Assembly: GCF_002210105.1 (NCBI RefSeq)
Contig: NZ_AQQU01000001.1
Span: 124,001 to 188,000, forward strand
Length of the DNA stretch: 64,000 nucleotides
Direction: 5' to 3'
Source: Oceanicola sp. 22II-s10i
GTDB lineage: Bacteria > Pseudomonadota > Alphaproteobacteria > Rhodobacterales > Rhodobacteraceae
This document shows positions 10,128-20,512 of this stretch, piece by piece. The notes beneath the pieces are model-generated. The model did not search any database. It had not been told where the DNA came from and worked only from the letters and a program-made list of their open reading frames with translations. The stretch's first letter is position 1; every line of letters begins with the position of its first letter. The translations under genes were made by a program, and so were the position numbers.

Positions 10128-10210
10128 TTCCGCAATCCGGAAGCGCATTTCGCGCTTGAATCCCGTGGCCGCTCGGGGTGAGGTGCCATCAAAATCGGGA
10201 GGACCAGCCT

Positions 10211-11290
10211 ATGCAGAAAATCAAAGCCGCCGTGTGCCACGAATTCGGCACCCCGCTCGTGATCGAAGAGATCGAGCTCGCCGATCCCCGGATGGGCGAG
10301 CTGGAGGTCGAGATCGACGCCGTCGCGATCTGCCATTCGGACATCACGTTCCAGGACGGTGGCTGGGGCGGGATGCTGCCCGCCGTCTACGGTCACGAGG
10401 CAGCCGGCAAGGTCACCAAGGTCGGTGAGGGCGTTCAGGGTTTCGAGGTCGGCGACGACGTCTGCGTCACGCTGATCCGCGCCTGCGGGCACTGCCAGTC
10501 CTGCCACACCGGCAGCCCGACCACCTGCGAGACGCCGCGCGGCGAAAGCCCGCTGAAGACGCTGGACGGCAAGCCGGTGCTGCAGGCGATGGCCACCGGG
10601 GCCTTCGCCGAGAAGGTCGTGGTGCATCACAGCCAGATCGTGAAGATCCCGGCCTCGATGCCCAAGGACGTGGCCGCCCTGATCTCCTGCGGGGTCATCA
10701 CCGGTGTCGGCGCGGCGACCATCGCGGCGGGCGTGCGTCCGGGTCAGGACGTCGTGGTCATCGGTGCGGGCGGTGTCGGCCTGAACGCGATCCAGGGCGC
10801 GCAGATCGCGGGGGCCCGGCGGATCGTCGCCGTCGACCTGCTGGACGAGAAGCTGGAAGTCGCCAAGGAATTCGGCGCGACCGACGCCGTTTCGGCCAAG
10901 GACCCCAAGCCGTGGAACGCGGTCAAGGAAATCCTCGGGCGCGGCGCGGATTACGTGCTGGTCGCCGTCGGCTCTCCGAAGGCCTACGACCAGGCGGTGC
11001 GCTATCTGGGCATGAACGGCAAGGTCGTCATGGTCGGCATGCCCCACATCGACCAGACGTCGAGCTACAGCCCGATGATCATGGCCAACCAGGGCCAGGG
11101 CATGATCGGGTCCAAGATGGGCGACATGGTGATCCAGCGCGACATTCCGTGGATCGTGGACATGTACCAGCAGGGCCGCCTGAAGCTCGATGAGCTGATC
11201 TCCAAGCGCTACAAGTTCGAAGAGATCAATGACGCCATCGCCTCGACCAAGACCGGCGCGGCACGGCGGAACGTCGTCCTGCTGAAGTGA
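10211..11290 (+). CDS. zinc-dependent alcohol dehydrogenase
   Basis: Medium-chain NAD(P)-dependent alcohol dehydrogenase, 359 aa. Catalytic zinc ligands are Cys41 (AICHSD), His62 (GHEAAG) and Cys160 (LISCGVITG); structural zinc cysteines are 92, 95, 98 and 106 (CGHCQSC...C); the nucleotide loop is GAGGVG near residue 183. ATG 10211 follows a GGGAGG site and gives the family N-terminus. It overlaps the next gene by four bases (GTGA), so oxidation of an alcohol and dehydration of a sugar acid may belong to one pathway. Confidence 0.88.
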   Translation: MQKIKAAVCHEFGTPLVIEEIELADPRMGELEVEIDAVAICHSDITFQDGGWGGMLPAVYGHEAAGKVTKVGEGVQGFEVGDDVCVTLIRACGHCQSCHTGSPTTCETPRGESPLKTLDGKPVLQAMATGAFAEKVVVHHSQIVKIPASMPKDVAALISCGVITGVGAATIAAGVRPGQDVVVIGAGGVGLNAIQGAQIAGARRIVAVDLLDEKLEVAKEFGATDAVSAKDPKPWNAVKEILGRGADYVLVAVGSPKAYDQAVRYLGMNGKVVMVGMPHIDQTSSYSPMIMANQGQGMIGSKMGDMVIQRDIPWIVDMYQQGRLKLDELISKRYKFEEINDAIASTKTGAARRNVVLLK

Positions 11291-12519
11291 AGCTCGCCGA
11301 TCTCGATATCATCGTGACCGCCCCGCCCGCACCGGGCTGGGGCGGTCGCTACTGGATCCTCGTCAAGGTCACGACCGACACCGGGATCACGGGCTGGGGC
11401 GAGGTCTATGCCGCAGCCGTCGGAGCCGAGGCGCAATGCGCCGTCGTCCGAGACGTCTTCGAACGGCACATGGCGGGCGAGAACCCTGAGAACATCGAGA
11501 TGATGTTCCGCCGGGTCTATTCCTCGGGCTTCACGCAGCGGCCCGACCCGACCGTGATGGGCGCGTTTTCGGGGCTGGAGATCGCCTGCTGGGACATCCT
11601 CGGCAAGGACCGCGACCGCCCGGTGCACATGCTGATCGGCGGGCGGATGAACGATCGGCTCAGGGCCTATACCTACCTCTACCCCCTGCCCCAGCACGAC
11701 CTGACGGATTTCTGGATCAAGTCCGACCTCGCCGCCGAGGCCGCCGTCGACTGCGTGTCGCGCGGCTATACGGCGGTCAAGTTCGACCCGGCCGGGCCCT
11801 ACACCCTGCGCGGCGGGCACATGCCGTCCATGCGCGACATCTCGCGCTCGGCCGAGTTCTGCCGCGACATCCGCGCGGCGGTCGGGGACCGGGCGGACCT
11901 GCTGTTCGGCACGCACGGCCAGTTCTCGACCGGCGGCGCGATCCGGCTGGCGGACGCCATCGCGCCCTATTCGCCGCTGTGGTTCGAGGAACCGGTGCCG
12001 CCCGACAACGTGGACAGCATGGCCGCCGTGGCGCGGGCGACGCCGATCCCCGTGGCTGCAGGCGAGCGGCTGACCACCAAGGCGGAGTTCGGCGCGCTGC
12101 TGCGCGAGGGCGCGGCCAACATCCTGCAACCGGCGCTCGGCCGGGTCGGCGGGATATGGGAGGCCAAGAAGATCGCCGCGATGGCCGAGGCGTTCAACGC
12201 GCAGATGGCGCCGCACCTTTACTGCGGGCCGGTGGAATGGGCGGCCAACATCCAGTTCGCGACCGCCACGCCGAACCTGCTGATGATCGAGACGATCGAG
12301 ACAGCGTTCCACGCGGGCCTGATCCGTGGCGCGATCACGGTCGAGGACGGCTTTGTCACGCCGCCATCCGGTCCGGGACTGGGAATCGAGATCGACGAGG
12401 ATCTCGCCCGTGCGCATCCATGGACCGGCGACGGACTGCATCTGCAAATGCAGGAGGCGCCCTGCGACTACGTTGATGAAAACGTGTTCGAGGGTGGTGC
12501 GCCGGTCGGGAAAACGTGA
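11287..12519 (+). CDS. enolase-superfamily (mandelate racemase/sugar-acid dehydratase type) enzyme
   Basis: 410-aa member of the MR/MLE branch of the enolase superfamily, which abstracts a proton alpha to a carboxylate in a Mg-dependent reaction. Metal-site strands are visible as LLFGTHGQFS, WFEEPVPP and AAGERLTT, with the downstream catalytic His region APHLYCGP; this pattern resembles gluconate/galactonate/mannonate dehydratases more than muconate cycloisomerase. It starts with GTG inside the stop of the alcohol dehydrogenase gene. Exact substrate unknown. Confidence 0.85.
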   Translation: MKLADLDIIVTAPPAPGWGGRYWILVKVTTDTGITGWGEVYAAAVGAEAQCAVVRDVFERHMAGENPENIEMMFRRVYSSGFTQRPDPTVMGAFSGLEIACWDILGKDRDRPVHMLIGGRMNDRLRAYTYLYPLPQHDLTDFWIKSDLAAEAAVDCVSRGYTAVKFDPAGPYTLRGGHMPSMRDISRSAEFCRDIRAAVGDRADLLFGTHGQFSTGGAIRLADAIAPYSPLWFEEPVPPDNVDSMAAVARATPIPVAAGERLTTKAEFGALLREGAANILQPALGRVGGIWEAKKIAAMAEAFNAQMAPHLYCGPVEWAANIQFATATPNLLMIETIETAFHAGLIRGAITVEDGFVTPPSGPGLGIEIDEDLARAHPWTGDGLHLQMQEAPCDYVDENVFEGGAPVGKT

Positions 12520-12543
12520 TCTCGCATGTTCTACCATAGCGTG

Positions 12544-12558
12544 ATATTCATGTATCCT
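12544..12558. promoter_or_regulatory. AT-rich site and possible -10 before the ArsR gene
   Basis: ATATTCATGTAT (12544-12555), an imperfect AT-rich palindrome, runs into TATCCT (12553-12558), the same hexamer that serves as the probable -10 of the rhodanese gene. It could be the autoregulatory operator of the ArsR-family repressor. Weak on its own; supported by the shared ATATTC half-site at 13790-13811. Confidence 0.35.
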
Positions 12559-12577
12559 AACTTTTCGGACCGAGACC

Positions 12578-12904
12578 TTGCCCAACACCGCTGAGCCCCC
12601 TGCACCGCCCGAGGAAATGGCCCGCAACGCCTCTGCCGCGGCGGGTTTCCTCAAGGCGCTGGCCCATGAAGGCCGGCTTATGATCCTGTGCCACCTCGGC
12701 TCCGGCGAGAAGTCCGTGGGCGAACTTGAGGCCCTGCTCGACATGCGGCAGGCGGCGGTCAGCCAGATGCTGGCGCGGCTGCGGGACGAGGGCTTTGTGT
12801 CGACACGGCGCGAAGGCAAGACGATCTACTACAGCCTTGCCAACGAAAACACCTCGGCGGTCATCGGCCTGCTGTACCAGCTGTTCTGCAAGACCTCCGA
12901 CTGA
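12578..12904 (+). CDS. ArsR-family regulator, SqrR/BigR-like
   Basis: Winged-helix repressor of 108 aa counted from TTG 12578. The recognition region is DMRQAAVSQMLARLRDEG and the wing is TRREGKTIYYSL. Cys38 (ILCHL) and Cys104 (LFCK) match the conserved cysteine pair of the SqrR/BigR group, in which persulfide links the two cysteines and releases DNA. There is no metal-binding CVC motif. The start is uncertain: ATG 12617 (MARNAS) is the alternative and keeps both cysteines. A GST and a rhodanese follow on the same strand, fitting sulfur chemistry. Confidence 0.8.
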   Translation: MPNTAEPPAPPEEMARNASAAAGFLKALAHEGRLMILCHLGSGEKSVGELEALLDMRQAAVSQMLARLRDEGFVSTRREGKTIYYSLANENTSAVIGLLYQLFCKTSD

Positions 12905-13009
12905 TCCCCGGCCCACACGCCACGGATGTGGCGCCGCATCGCCCGGCTCGCCGGACGGGGTTAGTCTGACCCCGAGGCGGCCGGACGTGCCGCCGGGACC
13001 GGAGGGGCC

Positions 13010-13738
13010 ATGTCACTGATCCTGTATCACGGACCGAGGTCCAGCGCGTCGCGCCGTGTGCGCCTGTGTCTGGAGGAAAAGGGGCTGGACTGGGAGGGGC
13101 ACGTCATTGACCTGTCCCGTCAGGAACAGCACTCACCGGACTACCTGCGGATCAACCCGCTCGGCGTCGTGCCGACGCTGCTGCATGACGGTCGGCCCCT
13201 GCACGAAAGCGGGACGATCTGCGAATATCTGGACGAAACCTTTCCCGAACCGCCGCTGATGCCGCGCGATCCCTATGACCGGGCGCTGGTGCGGAACTGG
13301 GTGCGTCATGTGGACGGGTTGATCGGCAACCTGATCCGGTTCAACTGGCGCCATTCCATCGCCAAGCGCGCGGCGCAGCTGACGGACGCGGAACTGCAGC
13401 AGGCCATCGCACGGGTGCCGAGCGCGGAGCGCAAGGAGGCATGGCTGCGCGCGGCCCGGACCCCTTACACCGAGGAAGAACTGGCCGAGTCGCGCGCCGT
13501 GCTCGTCGGCTTGCTGGACCAGATGGAGGCCACCCTGTCCGACGGCTGGCTGTTCGGTGGCGCCTATTCGCTGGCCGACATCGCCGTCGCGCCCTTCATC
13601 CGCCGGATCGACGAGGAGATCGCGCCGGACGAGATGACCACGGCCAGACATCCGGGCGTGGCCGCGTGGTGGGCCGCGGTTCAGGCGCGACCGGCCTATC
13701 AGCGGGCGGATTTCGGCCCGTTCGTGATGACCGAGTAG
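13010..13738 (+). CDS. glutathione S-transferase family protein
   Basis: Cytosolic GST of 242 aa. The N-terminal thioredoxin-fold domain reads LYHGPRSSASRRVRLCLEEKGL with GVVPTLLHDG (cis-proline) and ESGTICEYLDE for glutathione binding; the C-terminal helical domain is longer than usual, with an insert around residues 110-150 (TDAELQQAIARVPSAERKEAWLRAARTP region). It lies 105 bases after the ArsR gene. The substrate could be glutathione persulfide or an electrophile; sequence alone does not say. Confidence 0.87.
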   Translation: MSLILYHGPRSSASRRVRLCLEEKGLDWEGHVIDLSRQEQHSPDYLRINPLGVVPTLLHDGRPLHESGTICEYLDETFPEPPLMPRDPYDRALVRNWVRHVDGLIGNLIRFNWRHSIAKRAAQLTDAELQQAIARVPSAERKEAWLRAARTPYTEEELAESRAVLVGLLDQMEATLSDGWLFGGAYSLADIAVAPFIRRIDEEIAPDEMTTARHPGVAAWWAAVQARPAYQRADFGPFVMTE

Positions 13739-13759
13739 CACATCCTCCATCATGTCGCG

Positions 13760-13787
13760 TTGCACTTGGCACGGCGGCGCGTATCCT
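13760..13787 (+). promoter_or_regulatory. probable promoter of the rhodanese gene
   Basis: TTGCAC (13760-13765) and TATCCT (13782-13787) are separated by 16 bases, a reasonable sigma-70 pair. The AT-rich palindrome at 13790-13811 lies immediately downstream, where a bound repressor would block transcription. Confidence 0.45.
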
Positions 13788-13789
13788 CA

Positions 13790-13811
13790 AATCATATATT
13801 CGAATATGATT
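13790..13811. promoter_or_regulatory. AT-rich palindromic operator candidate
   Basis: Arms AATCATAT (13790-13797) and ATATGATT (13804-13811) around ATTCGA; the inner ATATTCGAATAT is also a perfect palindrome. It ends directly at the GGAGGAGGA ribosome site of the rhodanese gene. BigR-type repressors bind AT-rich palindromes, so the nearby SqrR/BigR-like regulator is the obvious candidate ligand. Confidence 0.55.
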
Positions 13812-13826
13812 GGAGGAGGAGCCCCC

Positions 13827-14426
13827 ATGACCCCGCGCACCTTCGTGTCCGCCCTTGCCCTGTTGACCGCCGCCGTGACTCCGGTCGCCGCGCAGGAGCC
13901 GGTGAACATCGCCCCCGGCCTGATGTCCGTGACCGTGGAAACGGAAAAAGGCCCGGTCGCCATCAGCCGCATTCAGGACAATACCCACGAGATCACCGGC
14001 GACTTCGCCCGCACCTCGCGGCCCTGCCCCAACTTCTGCATCCAGCCGATGACCCCCGCCGAAGGCGTGCGCACCATCGGCGAGCTGGAGCTGCTGGACG
14101 CGCTGCAGAACCCGTCCGTCACCGTCATCGACAGCCGGGTCCGGCCGGACTGGGAAACCGGTACCATCCCCGGCGCGATTTCGATGCCCTACACGGAAAT
14201 GGCGGACCGCCTGCACGAGCTGGGCTGCGCGCCGGATTTCGACGGGTTCGAATGCGAGGACGTGGGCGAGATCGTCCTGTTCTGCAACGGTCCGTGGTGC
14301 GGCCAGTCGCCGACCGCGATCCGCCGGATCATCGAAGCCGGTTATCCGGCTGACAAGATCATGTATTACCGTTGGGGCATGCAGGGCTGGCGGATGCTCG
14401 GCCTGACCGTGGAGGGCGGCAAGTAG
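13827..14426 (+). CDS. periplasmic rhodanese-domain protein
   Basis: 199 aa with an N-terminal signal peptide (residues 1-22, cleavage near AAA-QEP type VAAQ) and a single rhodanese domain from about residue 85. The sulfur-carrying cysteine is Cys153 in LFCNGPWCGQSPTAI; the loop is longer than in single-domain rhodaneses and contains a second Cys158. Cys67 and Cys71 (CPNFC) precede the domain and may form a disulfide. ATG 13827 follows GGAGGAGGA. Likely handles sulfane sulfur in the periplasm, consistent with the SqrR/BigR-like regulator nearby. Confidence 0.82.
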   Translation: MTPRTFVSALALLTAAVTPVAAQEPVNIAPGLMSVTVETEKGPVAISRIQDNTHEITGDFARTSRPCPNFCIQPMTPAEGVRTIGELELLDALQNPSVTVIDSRVRPDWETGTIPGAISMPYTEMADRLHELGCAPDFDGFECEDVGEIVLFCNGPWCGQSPTAIRRIIEAGYPADKIMYYRWGMQGWRMLGLTVEGGK

Positions 14427-14461
14427 TCCCGTCCTCCGCCTGAAAAGGAGGAGGAAGGAAC

Positions 14462-15280
14462 ATGACCGACCTGCCAGTGATCGGCGCGCAGCTTTCGGTG
14501 CTGGATCTGGACCGGCACCGGGACTGGCTGTTCGAAAAGGACCGGGACCTCGAACTGCCCGAGTTCTGCATGGCGGACATCCTCGCCAATCCCGGTCCGT
14601 TCATCGACATGGCGCTGAAGAAGCTGGACGGCTGGAACGGGCGACTCGGCATCCACGGGCCGTTCTCCGGCTTCGAACTGGACGTCCGCGACAGGGACGT
14701 CCGCACGGTCGTTCAGGCCCGGCTGGATGCGGCGCTCGGGGTGTGCGAACGCCTCGGCGCGCGGCAGATGGTGGTGCATTCGCCCTACGACGGCTGGGAT
14801 GCGCAGAACCTCGACGTCAAGGGCGCGAAGGAGCGGACGAAGTCGGTCACGGCGATCCTCGACACGCTGGCGCCCGCGCTGAAGCGGGCCGCGGCGGCGG
14901 GGGTCGAGATGGTGCTGGAGAACATCCGCGACACGGATCCCGCCCTGCGCCGCGCCGTGGTCGAGGCGGCGGACAGCCCCGCCCTGCGCCTGTCGGTCGA
15001 CACCGGCCACGCGGAATGGGCCCATGTCACCGCGGGCGGACCGCCGGTCGATCGCTTCATCGCCGATGCGGGCACCCTGCTCGGCCATGTGCACCTGCAG
15101 GATGCCGATGGCTGGGCGGATCGGCACTGGGCGCTTGGCGAGGGGACGATCAATTTCCACCCGATCTTCCGGGCGCTCGGCGCCACCGGGGCCGCGCCGC
15201 ACCTGATCGTGGAGATCAACGACTTCGGCAAGGTGCCCGCCAGCGTCGCCCATCTGGAACGGCTGGGACTGGGTCAGTAG
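14462..15280 (+). CDS. TIM-barrel sugar isomerase/epimerase-like protein
   Basis: 272-aa member of the xylose isomerase-like / AP endonuclease family 2 superfamily. Probable metal ligands are in HSPYDGW, VLENIRD, VDTGHAEWAHV, GHVHLQDADGWADRHWALGEG and VEINDF. Such proteins act as sugar epimerases, isomerases or related enzymes; the substrate is not evident. An AAGGAGGAGGAAGG ribosome site precedes ATG 14462, and TCCTCC at 14432-14437 could pair with it. It ends six bases before the convergent gene on the minus strand. Confidence 0.75.
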   Translation: MTDLPVIGAQLSVLDLDRHRDWLFEKDRDLELPEFCMADILANPGPFIDMALKKLDGWNGRLGIHGPFSGFELDVRDRDVRTVVQARLDAALGVCERLGARQMVVHSPYDGWDAQNLDVKGAKERTKSVTAILDTLAPALKRAAAAGVEMVLENIRDTDPALRRAVVEAADSPALRLSVDTGHAEWAHVTAGGPPVDRFIADAGTLLGHVHLQDADGWADRHWALGEGTINFHPIFRALGATGAAPHLIVEINDFGKVPASVAHLERLGLGQ

Positions 15281-15286
15281 GCCCGG

Positions 15287-15883
15287 TCAGGCCGACCGCA
15301 GCAGGACCTTGGTGGAGCCGACGGCAGCGGCGATCCGGGTGTAGTGCGCCTTGCGGTTGCCCGAGCTGCCCGAGGCGCGGATCAGCTTGGTTTCGGCCTC
15401 GCGCACGATGCTGTCGGCACGGCGCAGCGCCTGAGGCAGAACCGCGGCCCGGACCGCGCGCACGCGGGTCAGGCCCTGACGCACGGCGGGGGCCGTGGTG
15501 TCCTCGTTCGCCTGCGCAAGTCCCCGCAGCCGTTGCGCCGCTTCGTTCAGGATCGCCTTGGCCTCGGCGTAGTCCGGCCGGTTGCCAAGATCCTGTGCCG
15601 CACGCTGAAGCGCGATGCCCAGACAGTCGATCCTGTATTGCAGCGGCAGCGCAGCGCAGGACTGTTCGGCGGATTTCAGTGTTCTGACGACCCGGTTGGT
15701 CACCGAATCCGAAAAGACCCTGAGCGGCGGTTCGGGGCGCGCGCCATCCGGCCATCCTGTCTGCGGCAAAGGTGCCGGGCTGTAGCGCGCCCCGACTTCC
15801 ACCGGAAGGATGAGGCACGCCATGGCGGCGGGCAGAATACGGCTCAGCGGGCCCATGCGGCCTGCGCGGGCGGGGTCATTCAT
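15287..15883 (-). CDS. small secreted protein paired with the caspase-like gene
   Basis: 198 aa, no recognised domain. A hydrophobic stretch (ILPAAMACLILPVEVGA, residues 16-32) indicates export or membrane anchoring. Two cysteines (SCAALPLQYRIDC) are spaced to form a disulfide, and the C-terminal half is Arg/Ala-rich helical sequence. It overlaps the caspase-like gene by four bases (ATGA), so the two are translated together and probably work together. Confidence 0.65.
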   Translation of the reverse strand: MNDPARAGRMGPLSRILPAAMACLILPVEVGARYSPAPLPQTGWPDGARPEPPLRVFSDSVTNRVVRTLKSAEQSCAALPLQYRIDCLGIALQRAAQDLGNRPDYAEAKAILNEAAQRLRGLAQANEDTTAPAVRQGLTRVRAVRAAVLPQALRRADSIVREAETKLIRASGSSGNRKAHYTRIAAAVGSTKVLLRSA

Positions 15884-17433
15884 CGGTCGTTCTCCTCTTC
15901 GACGCCATAGGCTTTTCTGAGACTGCTTCGGGTCATCGGGCCGAACGAGGCATCGACGGCACCCGTGTAGAACCCGTTCGACTTCAGAATCGCCTGCAGG
16001 GCCCGGCGCGAGGCCGGTTTGAACATGTTCGGCGCCTCGGTCAGCTGCGCCAGCACCTCGTCATTGCCGCTGCGCAGGGCGTCGTACAGATACTGCCCCG
16101 CATCCTCGGGGCCCCGTCCCGGCACGATGCCGTCGTCGATCAGCGCGGCGTAGTTGAACATTGCCTCCGGGTGACGCAGGTCGGCTGCGCGGGCCAAGTA
16201 GGCCACGGCGCGGGCGGGATCGCGTGGAATGCCTGTCGCGCCGTTGAAGGTCAGCACGCCCAGATCGTTGATCGCATCCGCATGATCCAGCAAGGCGGCC
16301 TGCCGGAAAAGGTCGATGGACCGCGGGATGTCCTGATCGACACCGATCCCGCGTTCCAGCAGCCGTCCCAGTTCATACATCGCTTCGGGATCGCCCGCCT
16401 CGACCGCGCGGGCCAGCAGCGCGGCAGCGGCAGCGGGATCGAACGTGCGGCCTTCGGGATTCAGGCGCATGTAGGCCAGCCCCTTGATCGCACGCAGGTT
16501 TCCGTCGTCGGCCAGGGCGCGCAGCTGCGCTTCCTGGTCGATGCTCAGGCTGGCCCATGCCTGTTTGCGCTCGACACTTTCCAGCGTGTTCAGCCGGGCC
16601 GTGTTCCCGGCGAGGAAATAGGGATTGCCCGAGATCGAGCCGTAGACATGCGGGATCTGTCGCCCGCCGGTTGTCATCAGAACCCGATCCCGGACCTGGC
16701 GGAAGAGCAGCCCGATTTCGAGGTCGGGGGTCGAGATGACGTCGGCCAGCGCGCTGGCGAAGGGACTGTTGTCGCCGTCGCCGTCCAGCGCCGCCTGCCC
16801 CGCCTCGGCGGCATAGACGACCAGCGTGCCGCGCTCTGGATTGGGTGTGACCAGCCCCACCCCGCCCCGGGTGCGCGCGGCCGTCGCCGCCACGCTTGCC
16901 GCGCCCCGTGAGGCCAGCACATCCGCCGGAAGATCGCTGTCGGCGAACGGATCGCTGCGGCAGGAATCCAGCACGACGATACGCAACTGCCGTGCCCGCT
17001 CGACCGCGCGCAGCGTGTCCTGCAGCGTGATCGCGCCCTCCAGCACCCGCGACCGCCCCGAGGCGTCCATATCGGCCGGCAGCAGAAAGTTGCGACCGGC
17101 GAACTCGATCCCGTGCCCGGCAAAGTAGATCAGCGCGACATCGGCGGTTTCCGCATCGAACGCGAACTGCCGCATCCGGGCCTGCAGGTCGGCCAGCGTC
17201 GGGTCATGGATTTCCGTCACCGCAAAGGACAGCTGGCGCAGCTTGGCCGAGATCAGCGCGGCATCGCGGCCGGTGTTGCGGAGGTCGGGCAGATGAACGT
17301 ATTCACCCACGCTCACGACAAGCGCGAGGCGACGCTCGGCATTGAAATCCGCCGTCGCCGCCTGGCCGGAGCGGATGCCGTAACCTGCGGCGAGGCACAG
17401 GATCAGCGCGGTAATCCGGACGTATCCAATCAT
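15880..17433 (-). CDS. secreted caspase-like (peptidase C14) protein with Sel1 repeats
   Basis: 517 aa. Signal peptide at residues 1-25; caspase-like p20 domain about 33-265 with the dyad His107 (YFAGHGIEF) and Cys158 (VLDSCRSDPF); Sel1-type helical repeats from about 300 to 440 (GNLRAIKGLAYMRLNPEG, GDPEAMYELGRLLERGIG, ADAINDLGVLTFNG, RHPEAMFNYAALIDDG); and a C-terminal peptidoglycan-binding-like segment (SRRALQAILKSNGFYTGAVDASFGPMTRSSLRKAYG). Metacaspase-like proteins cleave after basic residues. The export signal and wall-binding tail place it in the periplasm. Confidence 0.85.
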   Translation of the reverse strand: MIGYVRITALILCLAAGYGIRSGQAATADFNAERRLALVVSVGEYVHLPDLRNTGRDAALISAKLRQLSFAVTEIHDPTLADLQARMRQFAFDAETADVALIYFAGHGIEFAGRNFLLPADMDASGRSRVLEGAITLQDTLRAVERARQLRIVVLDSCRSDPFADSDLPADVLASRGAASVAATAARTRGGVGLVTPNPERGTLVVYAAEAGQAALDGDGDNSPFASALADVISTPDLEIGLLFRQVRDRVLMTTGGRQIPHVYGSISGNPYFLAGNTARLNTLESVERKQAWASLSIDQEAQLRALADDGNLRAIKGLAYMRLNPEGRTFDPAAAAALLARAVEAGDPEAMYELGRLLERGIGVDQDIPRSIDLFRQAALLDHADAINDLGVLTFNGATGIPRDPARAVAYLARAADLRHPEAMFNYAALIDDGIVPGRGPEDAGQYLYDALRSGNDEVLAQLTEAPNMFKPASRRALQAILKSNGFYTGAVDASFGPMTRSSLRKAYGVEEENDR

Positions 17434-17544
17434 GCGGGAACCTTGAAATGCGCAGGGTCTGCAACCCGGTCACGGTCGCATGGTCCGCGATTTCAGTAAA
17501 CCCTGACGGTCCCGGTGACACGCTTTGTCATCACGCGCCGGGCG

Positions 17545-19749
<2,205 letters not shown>

Positions 19750-19799
19750 CGGGGGCCTCCAGCAGGCAATATGCCCGCTGCCGCGCGGGTTTCAACCGG

Positions 19800-19827
19800 C
19801 ACTGCTGACAGCAGCCTGTCAGCAGTG
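19800..19827. repeat. perfect 12-bp hairpin upstream of uvrB
   Basis: CACTGCTGACAG (19800-19811), loop CAGC, CTGTCAGCAGTG (19816-19827). No T-run follows on either strand. It sits 50 bases upstream of the uvrB start, in its probable promoter or leader, and could be a protein-binding palindrome or a leader hairpin. Confidence 0.6.
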
Positions 19828-19919
19828 CGGCTCCCGGCGGGCGGAGCAAACGTGCCGTTGCGTCAATAATGCTCTTGCACCGGCGCGCGGTGCGCCTAAT
19901 ATAACTCGCAGATGCATCA

Positions 19920-19972
19920 AAGCCCTTCCGGCTCGCCGCACCCCAACCACACCCGGCGCGCTGGAAGGGCTT
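19920..19972. repeat. inverted repeat in the leader of the complex I subunit gene
   Basis: AAGCCCTTCC (19920-19929) pairs exactly with GGAAGGGCTT (19963-19972), and inner CGCCG/CGGCG can extend the stem around a C/A-rich loop. It is 100 bases upstream of ATG 20074. Candidate terminator, attenuator or structured leader; no T-run of note follows. Confidence 0.5.
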
Positions 19973-20073
19973 CCTTCCCTCCGAACCGTTCCACCGTCAG
20001 CCTTATCGGCAGTTTTGCCTTGCCGAAACCGCCGGATTTCCCGTACACCCGGTGCGTCACAAGAGGGTTCTTC

Positions 20074-20385
20074 ATGTCCGCGCGCATCTATCGTCCCGCC
20101 AAGACCGCCATGCAATCCGGCACCGCCCGGACCCGCCAATGGGTGCTGGACTACGTGGCCGACACCGCGCGCGAGGTCGATCCGCTCATGGGCTGGACCT
20201 CCAGCGCCGACACCCAGGCGCAAGTCCGGCTGCGGTTCGACACCAAGGAAGCGGCGCTGGACTATGCGCGCGAAAACGGGATCGATGCCGTCGTGACCGA
20301 GCCGCAGTCGCGCAAGGTTAACGTCCGCCCCGGCGGTTATGGCGACAACTTCGCGACCAACCGCAAACAGGTCTGGACGCACTGA
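20074..20385 (+). CDS. NADH dehydrogenase accessory subunit, NDUFS4-like (ETC complex I region)
   Basis: 103-aa protein of the ETC complex I subunit conserved-region family, the bacterial counterpart of mitochondrial NDUFS4 (18 kDa subunit), restricted largely to alphaproteobacteria. Diagnostic blocks are [56 protein letters not shown] and the C-terminal [19 protein letters not shown]. It is expected to bind the peripheral arm of complex I at the membrane. ATG 20074 (MSARIYRP) is the conserved family start. It stands alone, away from a nuo operon. Confidence 0.93.
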   Translation: MSARIYRPAKTAMQSGTARTRQWVLDYVADTAREVDPLMGWTSSADTQAQVRLRFDTKEAALDYARENGIDAVVTEPQSRKVNVRPGGYGDNFATNRKQVWTH

Positions 20386-20512
20386 CTGCCGAGCCGCGGC
20401 CCCACGGCCGAGCGCCGCGCCCGACCGGTCTCCTTTTGCCGCGGCCTTGGCTTCGAATCGGGATTGGTTCACCTCTGGCAACACGCTAAACATCGCCCCG
20501 AGCGCTCTCTGC

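Larger units (their letters stand above)
19750..20073. other. 324-base gap between uvrB and the complex I gene, with two stem-loops
   Basis: Divergent promoter region. It contains the perfect hairpin 19800-19827 and the larger inverted repeat 19920-19972, both described separately. I see no coding frame with a plausible start and composition before ATG 20074. Confidence 0.5.

Noticed and set aside
10128-10165. Two small hairpins after the MFS gene as a terminator
   Set aside because: Stems of 5-6 bp without a U-run; not distinguishable from background.
17437-17460. GGAAC upstream of the caspase-like gene as an EcfG promoter
   Set aside because: No CGTT at 16 or 17 bases, and the orientation is wrong for the gene.
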